From positions 124,001 to 188,000 of the forward strand of contig JACPNQ010000024.1 in the NCBI GenBank assembly GCA_016185425.1: 64,000 nt of DNA, read 5' to 3'. Positions 16,350 through 25,626 of this stretch are shown one piece after another (within the stretch, counting starts at the first letter, position 1; every line of letters begins with the position of its first letter). The translations under genes and the position numbers were made by a program. The stretch comes from Acidobacteriota bacterium. Its GTDB lineage: Bacteria; Acidobacteriota; Terriglobia; Bryobacterales; Bryobacteraceae. The notes under the pieces were generated by a model. The model searched no databases and was not told the DNA's origin. It was given only the letters and a program-made list of their open reading frames with translations.

Positions 16350-17074
16350 GCGGTTTGCGGCAAATCGCGGCGGCGGCCTGCCAGCACACCAAAGATATCT
16401 GCTTCCGTCCGGCGCGGATCCATTGGGTCATACACGGCCAGTACGGTGCGTCCGACCGGCCAAGCCTTCAGTTTTGCCGACGGCAGTTCCGGCGACTTTC
16501 CCTCAAACCACCGGCCATTCGACCCTCTGAAGGCGTACGTGAAGCGGCCGGTCTCCTTTCCGGGAGCCATTGCGGCGTCGCGTACCTCGGTTTCGACGAT
16601 CTGTCCGTAGCGGAAGAGCCGGTCAGTCTGGATGACTTGCCTGGCGCACTTCGCCACATAGCAAAATCCCGCCAGCATCACCAGCAGACCAGCGGCCAGC
16701 ACGGCGGTTTCCGCCAAGAACGTGTTGCTCACGCTCACTACGTGGCCAACCTCGGCTCGCCGCGGCTCGCGAGAGTCGTGCACCATGCTGATCTTTCCGG
16801 CCGCGCGCAACTCGGGTTCCTGCGCTTCGTCGACTACAAAGGGTTTTTGGAAGAGAACGCCATTCTCGTCTGTGTACTCGACATCGATCCGGAGCGCGCC
16901 GGCAAGGGGCGTAAATCGCACGATTCGCCCCTCTGTCTGACGAAGATTTTCCAGAAACGCGGCCGAGTCCTGGCGCCAAAACCAGCCCTGCAGCGCGATT
17001 GCGACTCCAGCAGGTATCGGTAGGATCCCGAGAAGTACTAAACTCCACCCTTTTAGAATCCAATAGTTAACCAT
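16346..17074 (-). CDS. DUF3592-type membrane protein
   Basis: 242 residues with two membrane segments, about 9-29 (WSLVLLGILPIPAGVAIAL) and about 115-135 (AETAVLAAGLLVMLAGFCYV), each followed by a soluble beta domain. Domain 1: TEGRIVRFTPLAGALRIDVEYTDENG then GKISMVHDSREPRRAEVG. Domain 2: GQIVETEVRDAAMAPG then VGRTVLAVYDPMDPRRTEAD. The repeated pattern of a thin beta-sheet ending in V-YDP-DP-R is typical of DUF3592, whose function is unknown. Its stop is shared in a four-base overlap with the convergent barrel gene. Confidence 0.75.
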   Translation of the reverse strand: MVNYWILKGWSLVLLGILPIPAGVAIALQGWFWRQDSAAFLENLRQTEGRIVRFTPLAGALRIDVEYTDENGVLFQKPFVVDEAQEPELRAAGKISMVHDSREPRRAEVGHVVSVSNTFLAETAVLAAGLLVMLAGFCYVAKCARQVIQTDRLFRYGQIVETEVRDAAMAPGKETGRFTYAFRGSNGRWFEGKSPELPSAKLKAWPVGRTVLAVYDPMDPRRTEADIFGVLAGRRRDLPQTA

Positions 17075-17149
17075 CAGGCGCCCGGAGTGCGAACACTCCT
17101 ATACTCGCATGACCAGATCCACTTGGCTATAGGGTGATGTGTCTAGCGC

Positions 17150-17446
17150 TTAATGCTGCGCTGCGCCCACGCTCTCGCCGACCTGCACCGCCGGCCCTTC
17201 GCTATGAGCCAGGCTGAGCATTAGTCGCCGCCCCAGTAACTCCATACCGTTCAATGCATTGACGGCCGCCTCGGCGTCCTCTGGACGCTCGAAGTCCGCG
17301 AAGCCGAACCCTCGCGACTTCCCGGTGACGCGATGCTTCACGATTGCCACCCCGGCCGGATAGATGGAATGACCTGCGAACCATCCGCGCAGATCTTCGT
17401 CTTGTGCCTGAAACGGTACGTTGCCGATGAACACTTTTCTGGACAT
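17150..17446 (-). CDS. RRM-domain RNA-binding protein
   Basis: 98 residues with a single RNA recognition motif. RNP2 is KVFIGNVPF (4-12) and RNP1 is KSRGFGFADF (44-53), with the aromatic residues that stack on bases intact. EDAEAAVNALNGMELLGRRLMLSLA completes the fold, and a short Gly/Val/Ala tail follows. Small RRM proteins in bacteria (e.g. the Rbp family of cyanobacteria) are often linked to cold or stress responses; no such evidence is present here. Monocistronic: 117 bases from the permease gene upstream of it and 75 from the gene after it, with nothing else recognisable in these gaps. Confidence 0.93.
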   Translation of the reverse strand: MSRKVFIGNVPFQAQDEDLRGWFAGHSIYPAGVAIVKHRVTGKSRGFGFADFERPEDAEAAVNALNGMELLGRRLMLSLAHSEGPAVQVGESVGAAQH

Positions 17447-17563
17447 GTCGTTATCGGACCTCGAATGCCGATAAAGGCATTTTAATGAACGGACCCTAAC
17501 GAAGCAAGTCTTTAAAGCAAACTTTAGTTAATTATTTTCGTGGCCTTGCTGGCGCCCCAATTG

Positions 17564-19027
17564 CTACCTTCGACTGGCAACGCTCTCGGCCGTCAGCCGG
17601 CTGTTCTTCCGTCCGTAGGTGAAGTAGACCAGCAGCCCTAGCGCCATCCAGATAAACAGCCGTAGCCAGTTCTCCGTGCCGAGTCCGTACATCAAGTAGA
17701 GGTTCACCACAATGCCGAGAATCGGCACCACGGGGACCAGTGGCGTCTTGAATGGCCGCTCCAGCCCAGGGTTCGTGCGGCGCATCACCAGGATTCCCGC
17801 GCAGACGAGCACGAATGCGAACAGCGTGCCAATGCTGGTCGCCTCCCCCAATTTCGACAGCGGAAGGAAGGCCGACATCAAGCTGACGAACACCATGAAC
17901 AGCATGTTGCTTCGCCACGGTGTCTGCCACTTTGGATGGATCGCCGAGAACAGGCGAGGCAGGAGGCCATCCCGCGACATGGAAAAGAATACGCGGCTTT
18001 GGCCAAGCAGCATCACGAGAATCACGGACGTGTAGCCGGCGATGATCGCGAACTTCACGAGTTTCCGCAGGAAGATATAGGGCGTCCTATCAATCGCCAC
18101 AGCGACGGCCGCCGGGTCGTTCAACTCCTTGTAGTTGACGATTCCGGTCAGCACGTAGCTGAACAGGATGTAGAGAACGGTGCACACCAGCAGTGAACCG
18201 ATAATGCCGATTGGCATATCGCGCTGTGGGCGCTTCGCCTCTTGCGCCGCGGTCGACACGGCGTCGAATCCGATGTAGGCGAAAAAGATGATGCCCGCAC
18301 CGCGGACGATTCCCGACCAGCCATAGTTGCCGAATTCCCCGGTTACAGTCTCCGGAATGAGCGGTACATGATTGGCAGGGTTCACATACGCCCACCCGAA
18401 ACCGATAAACAGGATGATTACAGCCACCTTCACCACCACGATCACCGCGTTCACCCTGGCCGATTCCTGGATGCCGATCATGAGAAGCACCGATACCATG
18501 CACACGATGAATACGGCGGGCAGGTTCACGATGCCGGAGGCGATCATTGTGCCGTCCGGCAACTGAACGCTCTCAAAAGGACCTGCCGCCCACTCCATTG
18601 GGAAATTCAAGCCGAAATCTTTCAAGAGGCTGACGACGTATCGCGACCAGCTTGTCGCCACAGTGGATGCGCCGACGGCGTACTCCAGCACCAGGTCCCA
18701 CCCGATCACCCAGGCAAAGAGCTCACCCATCGTCGCGTACGAATACGTGTACGCCGAGCCCGCGACTGGAATCATCGTCGAGAATTCGCTGTAGCAGAGG
18801 CCGGCGAACGCACAACCCACGGCCGCGACCACGAATGACAGCATGATCGCCGGTCCGGCGTGTTGCGCCGCCGCCGGACCGGTCAGAGAGAACAAGCCCG
18901 CGCCGATAATGGCGCCGATGCCCAGGGCAGTCAACTGTGTCGCCGTGAGTGTCCGTTTTAACTTGTGCTCGCCCGCTTCTGATTCCGCAAGAATCCGGCT
19001 CAGCGGTTTGGTCGCGAAAAGACTCAT
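17564..19027 (-). CDS. APC-family amino acid permease, cationic-type
   Basis: About 487 residues from the ATG at 19027, two bases after the upstream stop and preceded by a purine-rich GAGAGAGG; an ATG eight codons earlier would overlap the previous gene. Twelve or more hydrophobic segments. The first helix has the APC substrate motif TALGIGAIIGAGLFSLTG (about 34-51), and TMIPVAGSAYTYSYATMGELFAW marks helix 3. FAYIGFDAVSTAAQEAKRPQRDMPIGI is the conserved CAT-type loop. The family imports basic or broad amino acids by proton symport. Last gene of the S9 peptidase-thiE-permease-permease operon; it could take up amino acids released by the peptidase. Confidence 0.92.
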   Translation of the reverse strand: MSLFATKPLSRILAESEAGEHKLKRTLTATQLTALGIGAIIGAGLFSLTGPAAAQHAGPAIMLSFVVAAVGCAFAGLCYSEFSTMIPVAGSAYTYSYATMGELFAWVIGWDLVLEYAVGASTVATSWSRYVVSLLKDFGLNFPMEWAAGPFESVQLPDGTMIASGIVNLPAVFIVCMVSVLLMIGIQESARVNAVIVVVKVAVIILFIGFGWAYVNPANHVPLIPETVTGEFGNYGWSGIVRGAGIIFFAYIGFDAVSTAAQEAKRPQRDMPIGIIGSLLVCTVLYILFSYVLTGIVNYKELNDPAAVAVAIDRTPYIFLRKLVKFAIIAGYTSVILVMLLGQSRVFFSMSRDGLLPRLFSAIHPKWQTPWRSNMLFMVFVSLMSAFLPLSKLGEATSIGTLFAFVLVCAGILVMRRTNPGLERPFKTPLVPVVPILGIVVNLYLMYGLGTENWLRLFIWMALGLLVYFTYGRKNSRLTAESVASRR

Positions 19028-19029
19028 TC

Positions 19030-20403
19030 TCAGACCTCTCTCTTCTTCCATACGAAGTAGACCGGGATTCCTAATAACACAATCAGCAGTCCGGGCCAGG
19101 TGAAATTCGGTTTGTAGAGCAACAACAGCAACTCAACTACGCCGGCCAGCAGAATGTAGGCCGCGGGTAGCACCGGATAACCGAATGCCCGGTATGGCCG
19201 CTCCATTTCTGGACGGGTTCTACGGAGAACGAAGATCCCGGCAATTGTCAGGATGTAGAAAAGCAAAACAGCGAATATAACATAGTCCAGCAATTCGTTA
19301 TAGCTGCCGGTCAACGTAAGGGCGCAGGCCCAAAGGCATTGGATCCAAAGCGCTGTGACCGGTGCATGTGTGCGGGGATCGAGCCGTTCCGCCGCCCGGA
19401 AAAAGAGCTTGTCCAACGCCATCGCGTAGTAGACCCGTGCGCCGGCCAGCGTCAATCCATTCAGGCAGCCAAAGGTTGAGACCATAATGGCAGCCGCCAT
19501 CATCTGCACGGCTTGGCCGCCGAAAATCCCTCGCGCCACTGCCGTGCCTACGCGATCCTCCGGTGCCGTCTGAATCGCTTCGAGGGGCAGCACGAGCAGA
19601 TAAACGTAGTTGCACGCGAAATAGAGCAAAGACACCAACCCCACTCCCAACACAAGCGAAAGCGGCAAGTTTCTCTTCGGGTTCCGCATCTCACCCGCCG
19701 TGAATGTCACGTTATTCCAGCTATCTGCGCTGAACAGCGATCCCACCAGCGCAACACCCACCAACTGCACGGTCTTCCAGCCCCATTCGACTCCGGCAAA
19801 TGGATCGGCGAAATTTCGCGCCACTGCCGCTTCGTTCCTCCCCCATATCCATCCGGCGAAAATCAGTCCGAGCAGCGCCGCTGTCTTCGCCACCGTGAAG
19901 ATGTTTTGAACGAGCGCGCCGGTTCTAATTCCGCGTGAGTTCACCCACGTCAGGAGTGCGATCAGCGCAATCGCCACGGCCTGCTGCGTCGATAGGAACG
20001 GCAGGATTTTGTTCGCGGCGGATACCGCCGGAACAAACACGCCGAGAAATTTCGCGAACGCCACTCCAACGGCTGCAATCGTTCCCGTCTGAATCACCAG
20101 GAAGAACGTCCAGCCGTACAGGAATCCGTATAGCGGTCCAAACGCCTCGCGTAAATATACGTACTGTCCGCCCGCATGAGGCATTGCGGCGGCGAGCTCT
20201 CCGTAGCTTAGTGCGGCGATCAGAGTCAATAATGCGGTCACCGCCCACGCCGCCAGCAACAAACCCGGAGACTGCACCTGCCGTCCGATATCCGCCGCCA
20301 CAATGAACACGCCGGAACCGATCATCGATCCCATCACGATCGTCGTCGCATCGAAGAGCCCGAGGCTCCGTGTCAATTCTATGCTTTCAGTGCGTGCAGC
20401 CAT
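19030..20403 (-). CDS. APC-family amino acid permease, LAT-like
   Basis: 457 residues, about twelve hydrophobic segments. Helix 1 motif TTIVMGSMIGSGVFIVAADIG (about 20-40); AAAMPHAGGQYVYLREAFGPLYGFLYGW (about 71-98) is the helix 3 signature of SteT/LAT-like members. ADSWNNVTFTAGEMRNPKRNLPLSL (about 226-250) is the central conserved loop. Different subfamily from the following permease, with the C-terminal FVLRRTRPEMERPYRAFGYP typical of this group. Substrate likely neutral amino acids but not determinable. The start overlaps the end of thiE by 25 bases and its stop is two bases before the next start, so it is firmly within one operon. Confidence 0.92.
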   Translation of the reverse strand: MAARTESIELTRSLGLFDATTIVMGSMIGSGVFIVAADIGRQVQSPGLLLAAWAVTALLTLIAALSYGELAAAMPHAGGQYVYLREAFGPLYGFLYGWTFFLVIQTGTIAAVGVAFAKFLGVFVPAVSAANKILPFLSTQQAVAIALIALLTWVNSRGIRTGALVQNIFTVAKTAALLGLIFAGWIWGRNEAAVARNFADPFAGVEWGWKTVQLVGVALVGSLFSADSWNNVTFTAGEMRNPKRNLPLSLVLGVGLVSLLYFACNYVYLLVLPLEAIQTAPEDRVGTAVARGIFGGQAVQMMAAAIMVSTFGCLNGLTLAGARVYYAMALDKLFFRAAERLDPRTHAPVTALWIQCLWACALTLTGSYNELLDYVIFAVLLFYILTIAGIFVLRRTRPEMERPYRAFGYPVLPAAYILLAGVVELLLLLYKPNFTWPGLLIVLLGIPVYFVWKKREV

Positions 20404-21014
20404 GCCTCGGTTCTCCCCCGTATTGTCGTTCTGCTCGCATCCTGCGGAATCAAACCGCTGATCACCGCCACGGAATCCGCGCCTGCGTGCAACACTTCGG
20501 CTGCGTTTGCCATTGTGACACCCCCGATGGCTACGACGGGCCGCTTCGACAGCGGCCGCAGTTCTCGCAGCAACTCCAACCCCAGCACCGGATCGGGATT
20601 CTCCTTTGACGAAGTTCCGAAGATCGGTCCGACCGCATGGTAGTCCACCGGTTCGTTGTTCGCTGCCTCCAACTGTTCCCGGTTATGCGTTGACAGGCCG
20701 ATAATCGTATCCGGTCCCGTCAGTTGCCGCGCAAATGCCGGCAGCAGATCGTCCTGCCCCAAATGCACATGTGCGTTGAGCAGCTTTGCCATATCCACGC
20801 GGTCGTTGATCACTAATCCGATTCGCGCCTGTTCGCATAACACGGCCAGGTGCGCCGCTGTTTCGAACAGATCGCGCGAAAAATGTCCCTTGTGACGGAG
20901 CTGCAATATCTCCGCACCCGCCTCAATCACTCCGATCGCGGCCTCCAGGAGCGGCACTCCCGCCCTCTCCAGCGCCGCGGTATCGAGAATCGGATACAGT
21001 TTCGGCAGGCTCAT
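20379..21014 (-). CDS. thiE: Thiamine phosphate synthase
   Basis: 211 residues of the ThiE TIM barrel, joining HMP-PP and THZ-P to make thiamine phosphate. Landmarks: LPKLYPILDT (N-terminus), AEILQLRHKGHFSRDL, LVINDRVDMAKLLNAHVHLGQDDL (pyrophosphate and Mg sites), GLSTHNREQLEAA, DYHAVGPIFGTSSK and VVAIGGVTMANAAEVLHAGADSVAVIS. The ATG at 21014 overlaps the S9 peptidase stop as ATGA, which fixes the start. No other thiamine genes and no TPP riboswitch are visible. Its place among a peptidase and amino-acid permeases is unusual. The usual QxRxK of ThiE is LRHKGH here, a modest departure. Confidence 0.93.
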   Translation of the reverse strand: MSLPKLYPILDTAALERAGVPLLEAAIGVIEAGAEILQLRHKGHFSRDLFETAAHLAVLCEQARIGLVINDRVDMAKLLNAHVHLGQDDLLPAFARQLTGPDTIIGLSTHNREQLEAANNEPVDYHAVGPIFGTSSKENPDPVLGLELLRELRPLSKRPVVAIGGVTMANAAEVLHAGADSVAVISGLIPQDASRTTIRGRTEAWLHALKA

Positions 21015-23125
21015 CGCAGATGCTTCTCGAAGAACGCGGTCGTGCGCTTCAACGCATCGATCCATGTCTCGTCCCGAACGAATCCGTGGTCCTCTTCCGG
21101 GTAAAAGATCTCCTCAAACGGCCGCCCTTCCTGAATCAGCTTCTCCGTCAATTGCACGGTGTCCTGGAACAAAACGTTCGAGTCTACCATGCCATGTACT
21201 AACAGCAAATGGTCCCGCAGATTGTGGCTGAATGTAATGGGCGATGAGCGCCGGTAGGCTTCCGGATTCTCCGCCGGAGTCGTGAGCCGTTCCCGTGTAT
21301 AGGCGTGGTTGTAGTTTTCCCAATCGTTCACCGCCGCCCACGAACTCCCCGCCTTGAACACCCCTGGCGCAAGAAACATCGCCATGTTGGTCATAAACCC
21401 CCCGTAGCTGACACCCCAGATGCCCAGCTTCCCCATATCGATATTCCCCAACTCTTTCACATAGTCGACGGCGCCAAGCACATCGCCCAGGTCGGGCCCG
21501 CCCATGTGGAGATAGACTCCTGTCCGCCACTCCCTTCCATAGCCCGACGAACCCCGGTAGTCGAGGTCCATAATCACATAGCCCTGCGAAGCTAAATATG
21601 CGTTGTACGCGAATCGCACGTCCTGATAGGAGCCCCATTGCTTTAGAACGCTCGATGCGATTCCGGCGCCGTGAACAAAGAAGACGGACGGCCATTTCTT
21701 GCCATCTTTACGCGAAGGGTCGTATCCGGGCGGCAGCAGCATCTTCGCCTTGACGATCGCCTTGTCCCCGCGCGAAGGAAACTCGACAAACTTCGTCTCT
21801 GGCCACTTGTAGGCTCCAAAATCCGGACGCGTCGATACAGTCACGCGCTCGCCGTTGACAAACAGGTCGAGAGGCATCCGCAAGTCCGCCTCCAGCAGCG
21901 CGATGTTCCTTCCATCGTGAGAGACGACGCCGACGTTGACGCCTTCACGTCTGGAGATCCGCTGCTTTCCGTTTCCATCCGGCAGGATCGAATAGAATTG
22001 CCGCTCGTTCGTTCCGGCTTCCGTCGACGCATAATATAGGCGCTCCCCGGCCCATTGCGGCGCGAACCCAAATCGCTCGGTATCAATCTCCCAATTTCCT
22101 CGTGTGATTTGCTCAAGTTTCCCGCCTGCCGCCGGAATGCGATGCAGATGGATAAAGCCATCGGCGTCTTTAGTCAGGGCCACCCATTTTCCGTCTGGGG
22201 ACCACATGAAAAACGACTGGGCTACCCATCGCGTGTCCGAATCTTCGTGCAGCACCCGCGCCTTCCCTGTTTCCGCGTCGTAGATCCGGAATGTGGCCTT
22301 CTTGCGGTCCTGGGAAACCACACGAGCCAAGACTTCCTTCGAGTCCGGCGACCAGTCCGGCGAAGCGCCTTCGCCCAAACGGACCGGCTTGCCGCCTTTT
22401 GCCGGCACTACGAACAGAATCGAGGGCGCGGGTTCATCGCCCGCAACCGTTCGCGGGAACGGCCGCGCGGAAACGAACCGCCCCGAGTAAAGCGGCAACA
22501 TCTGTGAGCGTCCCGCCGTCGCCGAAGCCGCATACAATACGCGCGCCCCGTTGGGGGAAAACTGAAACCCGGCAGTCGCGCCGTCGGCGACCTGCACGAC
22601 CGCTCCAGTGCGCAAATCGTGGACGAAAATCTCCCCGCCGCGGAAATACGCCAATTGGTTCCCATCCGGCGAGAGCTTCGGCGCGCCCTCGTTCGCGCGA
22701 GTCTGTGTCAGCCGAAATGGCTTGGCACTCCCGTCTGCCGGGACCCAATAAATGTCCCCTTTCCAAGCAAAGGCAGCGCGGGTTCCGTCGCCGGAAAGCG
22801 AAAACGCCGTCAAGCCGGCATCTGGTAGCCGATGTGACTTCAACCGTTCGTCGTTGTCATCGGCAGGCGGATTGAATTCGTCCTTTACAAACTCGAGCGC
22901 GGTCAGGCGCACGCGCTGTTTCGCCGCCGCGTCATAGGCATAAAGGTCCAAGAATCGCCGCCCGGATTCATTCCAAAGAAATACCAGCCGCGGTGCACTC
23001 TTCGCCCACGTGAGATTTTGTGGCGGCGTTCCCCAAACGTACGGTCTCGAAAAGAGCGACTCAATCGACCACGGCGCGCCTGCCACCACCGGTCCAAGTA
23101 GCAGCATGGAAGGGAAGAACCTCAT
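21011..23125 (-). CDS. Exported S9-family peptidase (DPP IV/acylaminoacyl-type)
   Basis: 704 residues from MRFFPSMLLLGPVVAGAP, a signal peptide; the frame is open upstream but antisense to the next gene. An N-terminal beta-propeller (about 30-440, with WD40-like strands such as GTRAAFAWKGDIYWVP, SPDGNQLAYFRGGEIFV and DWSPDSKEVLARV) is followed by the alpha/beta-hydrolase domain. Catalytic residues: Ser in LGIWGVSYGGFMTNMA (about 560), Asp in LLVHGMVDSNVLFQ (about 642) and His in YPEEDHGFVRDET (about 676). It removes dipeptides or short peptides in the periplasm. First gene of a four-gene operon with thiE and two amino-acid permeases. Confidence 0.93.
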   Translation of the reverse strand: MRFFPSMLLLGPVVAGAPWSIESLFSRPYVWGTPPQNLTWAKSAPRLVFLWNESGRRFLDLYAYDAAAKQRVRLTALEFVKDEFNPPADDNDERLKSHRLPDAGLTAFSLSGDGTRAAFAWKGDIYWVPADGSAKPFRLTQTRANEGAPKLSPDGNQLAYFRGGEIFVHDLRTGAVVQVADGATAGFQFSPNGARVLYAASATAGRSQMLPLYSGRFVSARPFPRTVAGDEPAPSILFVVPAKGGKPVRLGEGASPDWSPDSKEVLARVVSQDRKKATFRIYDAETGKARVLHEDSDTRWVAQSFFMWSPDGKWVALTKDADGFIHLHRIPAAGGKLEQITRGNWEIDTERFGFAPQWAGERLYYASTEAGTNERQFYSILPDGNGKQRISRREGVNVGVVSHDGRNIALLEADLRMPLDLFVNGERVTVSTRPDFGAYKWPETKFVEFPSRGDKAIVKAKMLLPPGYDPSRKDGKKWPSVFFVHGAGIASSVLKQWGSYQDVRFAYNAYLASQGYVIMDLDYRGSSGYGREWRTGVYLHMGGPDLGDVLGAVDYVKELGNIDMGKLGIWGVSYGGFMTNMAMFLAPGVFKAGSSWAAVNDWENYNHAYTRERLTTPAENPEAYRRSSPITFSHNLRDHLLLVHGMVDSNVLFQDTVQLTEKLIQEGRPFEEIFYPEEDHGFVRDETWIDALKRTTAFFEKHLR

Positions 23126-23155
23126 ATTGGTTAAACCGCATGATAGCTTGGAATC

Positions 23156-23623
23156 ATGCACCGCCGTCGATGGCTCACACTGGCCGCGGCCGCGCCACTC
23201 GCTGCGAAAACCCGCATGTCCAGGTGGCAGGCGAAGACGATCGATGGCGAACAATTGGACGGCGCGGCACTCAAGGGGCAAGTAGTCCTCGTCCAACACT
23301 GGGCCACGTGGTGCGGTTATTGCCGCAAAGACGAGCCGGCGATCGAGCGCATCCTTTCCGACCATGCCAAAGATGGTCTGGTAGTCATTGCCATCAACGC
23401 AAACGAACCCAGGGCCATCGTCAAGAGCTACCTAAAGAGTCACCAACGCACCGCGAAGATCGTGCTCTCTCCGGACACGAATCTTTCCAGGCTCTTCGAC
23501 GATACGGGGGTCCCAGCCTACATTCTTATCGACCGGGAGGGTAATCTCGCCGGAACGCAAGCTGGGTCAGGCGGCCTTATGGCGCTGCGCGAATTGCTTA
23601 AAGATGCGGACCTTGGGAAGTAG
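23156..23623 (+). CDS. TlpA-like thioredoxin-fold protein
   Basis: 155 residues. A Tat- or Sec-like N-terminus (HRRRWLTLAAAAPLAAKT) suggests export. The redox site is WATWCGYCRKDEPAIER (about 49-65), a CxxC with Gly-Tyr between the cysteines. VVIAINANEPRAIVKSYLKSH and the cis-Pro region DTGVPAYILIDREGNLAG match AhpC/TSA-type TlpA proteins. Likely a periplasmic thiol reductant, for cytochrome c maturation or disulfide repair; the partner is not encoded nearby. Divergent from the S9 peptidase with a 30-base gap, and six bases before the C-N hydrolase gene, which may be co-transcribed. Confidence 0.88.
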   Translation: MHRRRWLTLAAAAPLAAKTRMSRWQAKTIDGEQLDGAALKGQVVLVQHWATWCGYCRKDEPAIERILSDHAKDGLVVIAINANEPRAIVKSYLKSHQRTAKIVLSPDTNLSRLFDDTGVPAYILIDREGNLAGTQAGSGGLMALRELLKDADLGK

Positions 23624-23629
23624 CACGAC

Positions 23630-24373
23630 GTGGATCTGACCATTGCGGCTGCGCAATCGGCGTCGATTCCCGGCAATGTTCCGCGGAATGTCTCTCATCA
23701 TTTCCGATTTGCCGAAATCGCCGCGGATCGTGGCGTGCAACTGCTGGTTTTCCCGGAGTTGTCGTTAATCGGCTATGAGCTGGATATTGCATCGTCGAAC
23801 ATCGTCCGGCCGGAGAGTTCGGACTTCGATCCGCTCCGGGAGTTAGCGGCGCAGGCCGATATGACGGTGGTAGCCGGCGCGCCAGTGCTGGGCGATGGCG
23901 GAAGGCTGCACATTGCGTCGCTCATTTTCCGGCCGGATCGCACGGTGGCCGTCTATACCAAAGAGCATGTCCACGAAAGTGAAGCAGGCGTCTTCGCGCC
24001 GGGCCCTGGCGCCATGCCGTTTCCGGTCAACGACGCATCGGTTGCCTTGGCGATCTGTGCCGATGCGACGCACCCTCAGCACGCGGCAAAGGCGGCCACG
24101 GCAGGCGCGAACGTTTATGCCGTTGGCGTAATGATTACCGCCGATGCGTACGCACGGAAAGCCGGGTTACTGCAGAACTACGCACAACACCACAGGATGG
24201 CCGTCCTGATGGCGAACTATAGTGGCGTTACCGGCGGTTGCGTGCCGGCCGGAAGGAGTTCCATTTGGTCTGAGGACGGACGGCTATTGGTCGCGAGCAC
24301 TGGCGCCGGCGAGGAACTGATCATCGGCCGTAGACGTCGGACGAGATGGGAAGGCGCCGTCGTGCCGCTCTAG
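23630..24373 (+). CDS. Carbon-nitrogen hydrolase (nitrilase superfamily)
   Basis: 247 residues from a GTG, with GGGAAG about ten bases upstream. The Glu-Lys-Cys triad is visible: Glu in LVFPELSLIGYE (about 42), Lys in VAVYTKEHVHESE (about 109) and Cys in VALAICADATHPQHA (about 142). This fits amidase/carbamoylase-type members; AICADATHP resembles a subgroup acting on small amides rather than true nitrilases. Cytoplasmic, substrate unknown. Stop shared with the convergent methyltransferase gene in a CTAG overlap. Confidence 0.88.
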   Translation: MDLTIAAAQSASIPGNVPRNVSHHFRFAEIAADRGVQLLVFPELSLIGYELDIASSNIVRPESSDFDPLRELAAQADMTVVAGAPVLGDGGRLHIASLIFRPDRTVAVYTKEHVHESEAGVFAPGPGAMPFPVNDASVALAICADATHPQHAAKAATAGANVYAVGVMITADAYARKAGLLQNYAQHHRMAVLMANYSGVTGGCVPAGRSSIWSEDGRLLVASTGAGEELIIGRRRRTRWEGAVVPL

Positions 24374-25203
24374 GCGCGGATCGCGAGGACTTCCAGAAAC
24401 TCCGCGTCAACCTTGGTAGCGTTGCCGTCGGCATAGTTATGTCCGGCCCATAGCCGGACGAGTTCGCTCCGAAGGCTCTCCTGTCCGTTCGCATCGAGCG
24501 AACCGAAGGCGCGCGACACCGGACCGTAGTTTTTCCGGTAGAAATCCACGACGGCGTCCGGCGCGAATGGATAGTCGAAATGGTAGGCGTAGAGCGTGCA
24601 CTTCAGCCCCGAGATTCCCTCGCGAAGGCGCGCACGAACCGTACCTTCGTCTCCCCACAACACCGGCGAAGGCATGCCGGGCGGGGCGATGTGTTTCGAG
24701 ATGGTCTTGAACATTTGCCCAACGAAACCGTCGGGAGTCCAATTAGCCATCGCGATTATTCCTCCTGGCGCGCAGACGCGGGTGAGTTCGGCCGCAACAC
24801 GCTCTGGCCTTGGTGCGAACATCGCGCCGATCAGGCTGGCGACCACCTCGAACTGTCCGTCCTCATAGGGCAGCGATTCCGCATCGCCTTCCTCGAACGT
24901 GACTTCCAGTCCCTCGGCCGCCGCACGGGCGCGGGCCTTTTCCAGCCAGTTGGTGGAGATATCGCAGCCGGTAACTTCAGCGCCGGCTCGCGCCGCGATC
25001 AGTGCGAACTGTCCGGCTCCGCAGCCGACATCGAGCACCGTGGCTTTCGGCTGAATTCCCAAACGCCGGACAAACTGTTCCGCGTCCTTCTCCATGTAAC
25101 GGGAGAAAAGGTCGTAATCGCCGGTCATCCAAGTTGTTTTCAGACGAGCCTTGAGTTGGGCGAACTCAGTGGCCGGACGTGTTGCACTCGCCCTCATATT
25201 CAT
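24370..25203 (-). CDS. Class I SAM-dependent methyltransferase
   Basis: About 277 residues from the ATG at 25203, chosen for AAGGA about ten bases upstream; the frame continues upstream without a good start. Motif I is ATVLDVGCGAGQFALIAARAG (about 54-74), the acidic loop VTGCDISTNWLEKAR follows, then EEGDAESLPYEDGQFEVV (about 101-118) and the post-motif RVCAPGGIIAMANWTPDGFVG. It resembles UbiE/COQ5-like small-molecule methyltransferases. The C-terminal helical region has no diagnostic motif, so the substrate cannot be named. Confidence 0.88.
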   Translation of the reverse strand: MNMRASATRPATEFAQLKARLKTTWMTGDYDLFSRYMEKDAEQFVRRLGIQPKATVLDVGCGAGQFALIAARAGAEVTGCDISTNWLEKARARAAAEGLEVTFEEGDAESLPYEDGQFEVVASLIGAMFAPRPERVAAELTRVCAPGGIIAMANWTPDGFVGQMFKTISKHIAPPGMPSPVLWGDEGTVRARLREGISGLKCTLYAYHFDYPFAPDAVVDFYRKNYGPVSRAFGSLDANGQESLRSELVRLWAGHNYADGNATKVDAEFLEVLAIRA

Positions 25204-25259
25204 TCCGATAGGTTCCTTTGGGTCTGGTCTGGATCGGAAATCTTCGCGACCCAGAATTA

Positions 25260-25349
25260 CTATGCGCAATCCGCGACCTTGAATACTTGACCGGGCGTCC
25301 CGCATTTTTGGCAGAAGCGCCCCGTCGAGGAAACGGTAGGCGGCTGCAT
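25260..25349 (-). other. Possible 29-residue zinc-ribbon remnant
   Basis: A short frame encodes MQPPTVSSTGRFCQKCGTPG and nine more residues, with a CxxC knuckle like the start of a zinc-ribbon protein, then stops. It may be a truncated remnant, a tiny protein or chance. No ribosome-binding site or -10 box is evident. The rest of the 25204-25626 gap shows nothing recognisable. Confidence 0.2.
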
Positions 25350-25626
25350 GTGCCTGTTCTTTGCGGGACGGCAGATGGTTACGGCGTGTGAGAGGAGTAC
25401 ATTGATAGACTTTAAGTAATGATTCGGGTATGCGCCGGTCAGTTGGATTCCAGTCCGAGCCCTTCGGAGGCGCATGTCTGCTGGTGAGTTCGAGCCGTCC
25501 TTTATGCCTCTTGAGGACGAACCCTACTCGACGTTGCTAACGTTGGGTTGTATGTCATGGTTGCGGGGCGGTTGGAACGGATTTCATTCGGCGAGTTGTT
25601 CCGACGGGTTCGAGAGCGGCTTGCGC

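Noticed and set aside
20379..23155. TPP riboswitch for the thiE operon
   Set aside because: The 30-base gap upstream of the S9 peptidase is too short and has no CUGAGA-type core.
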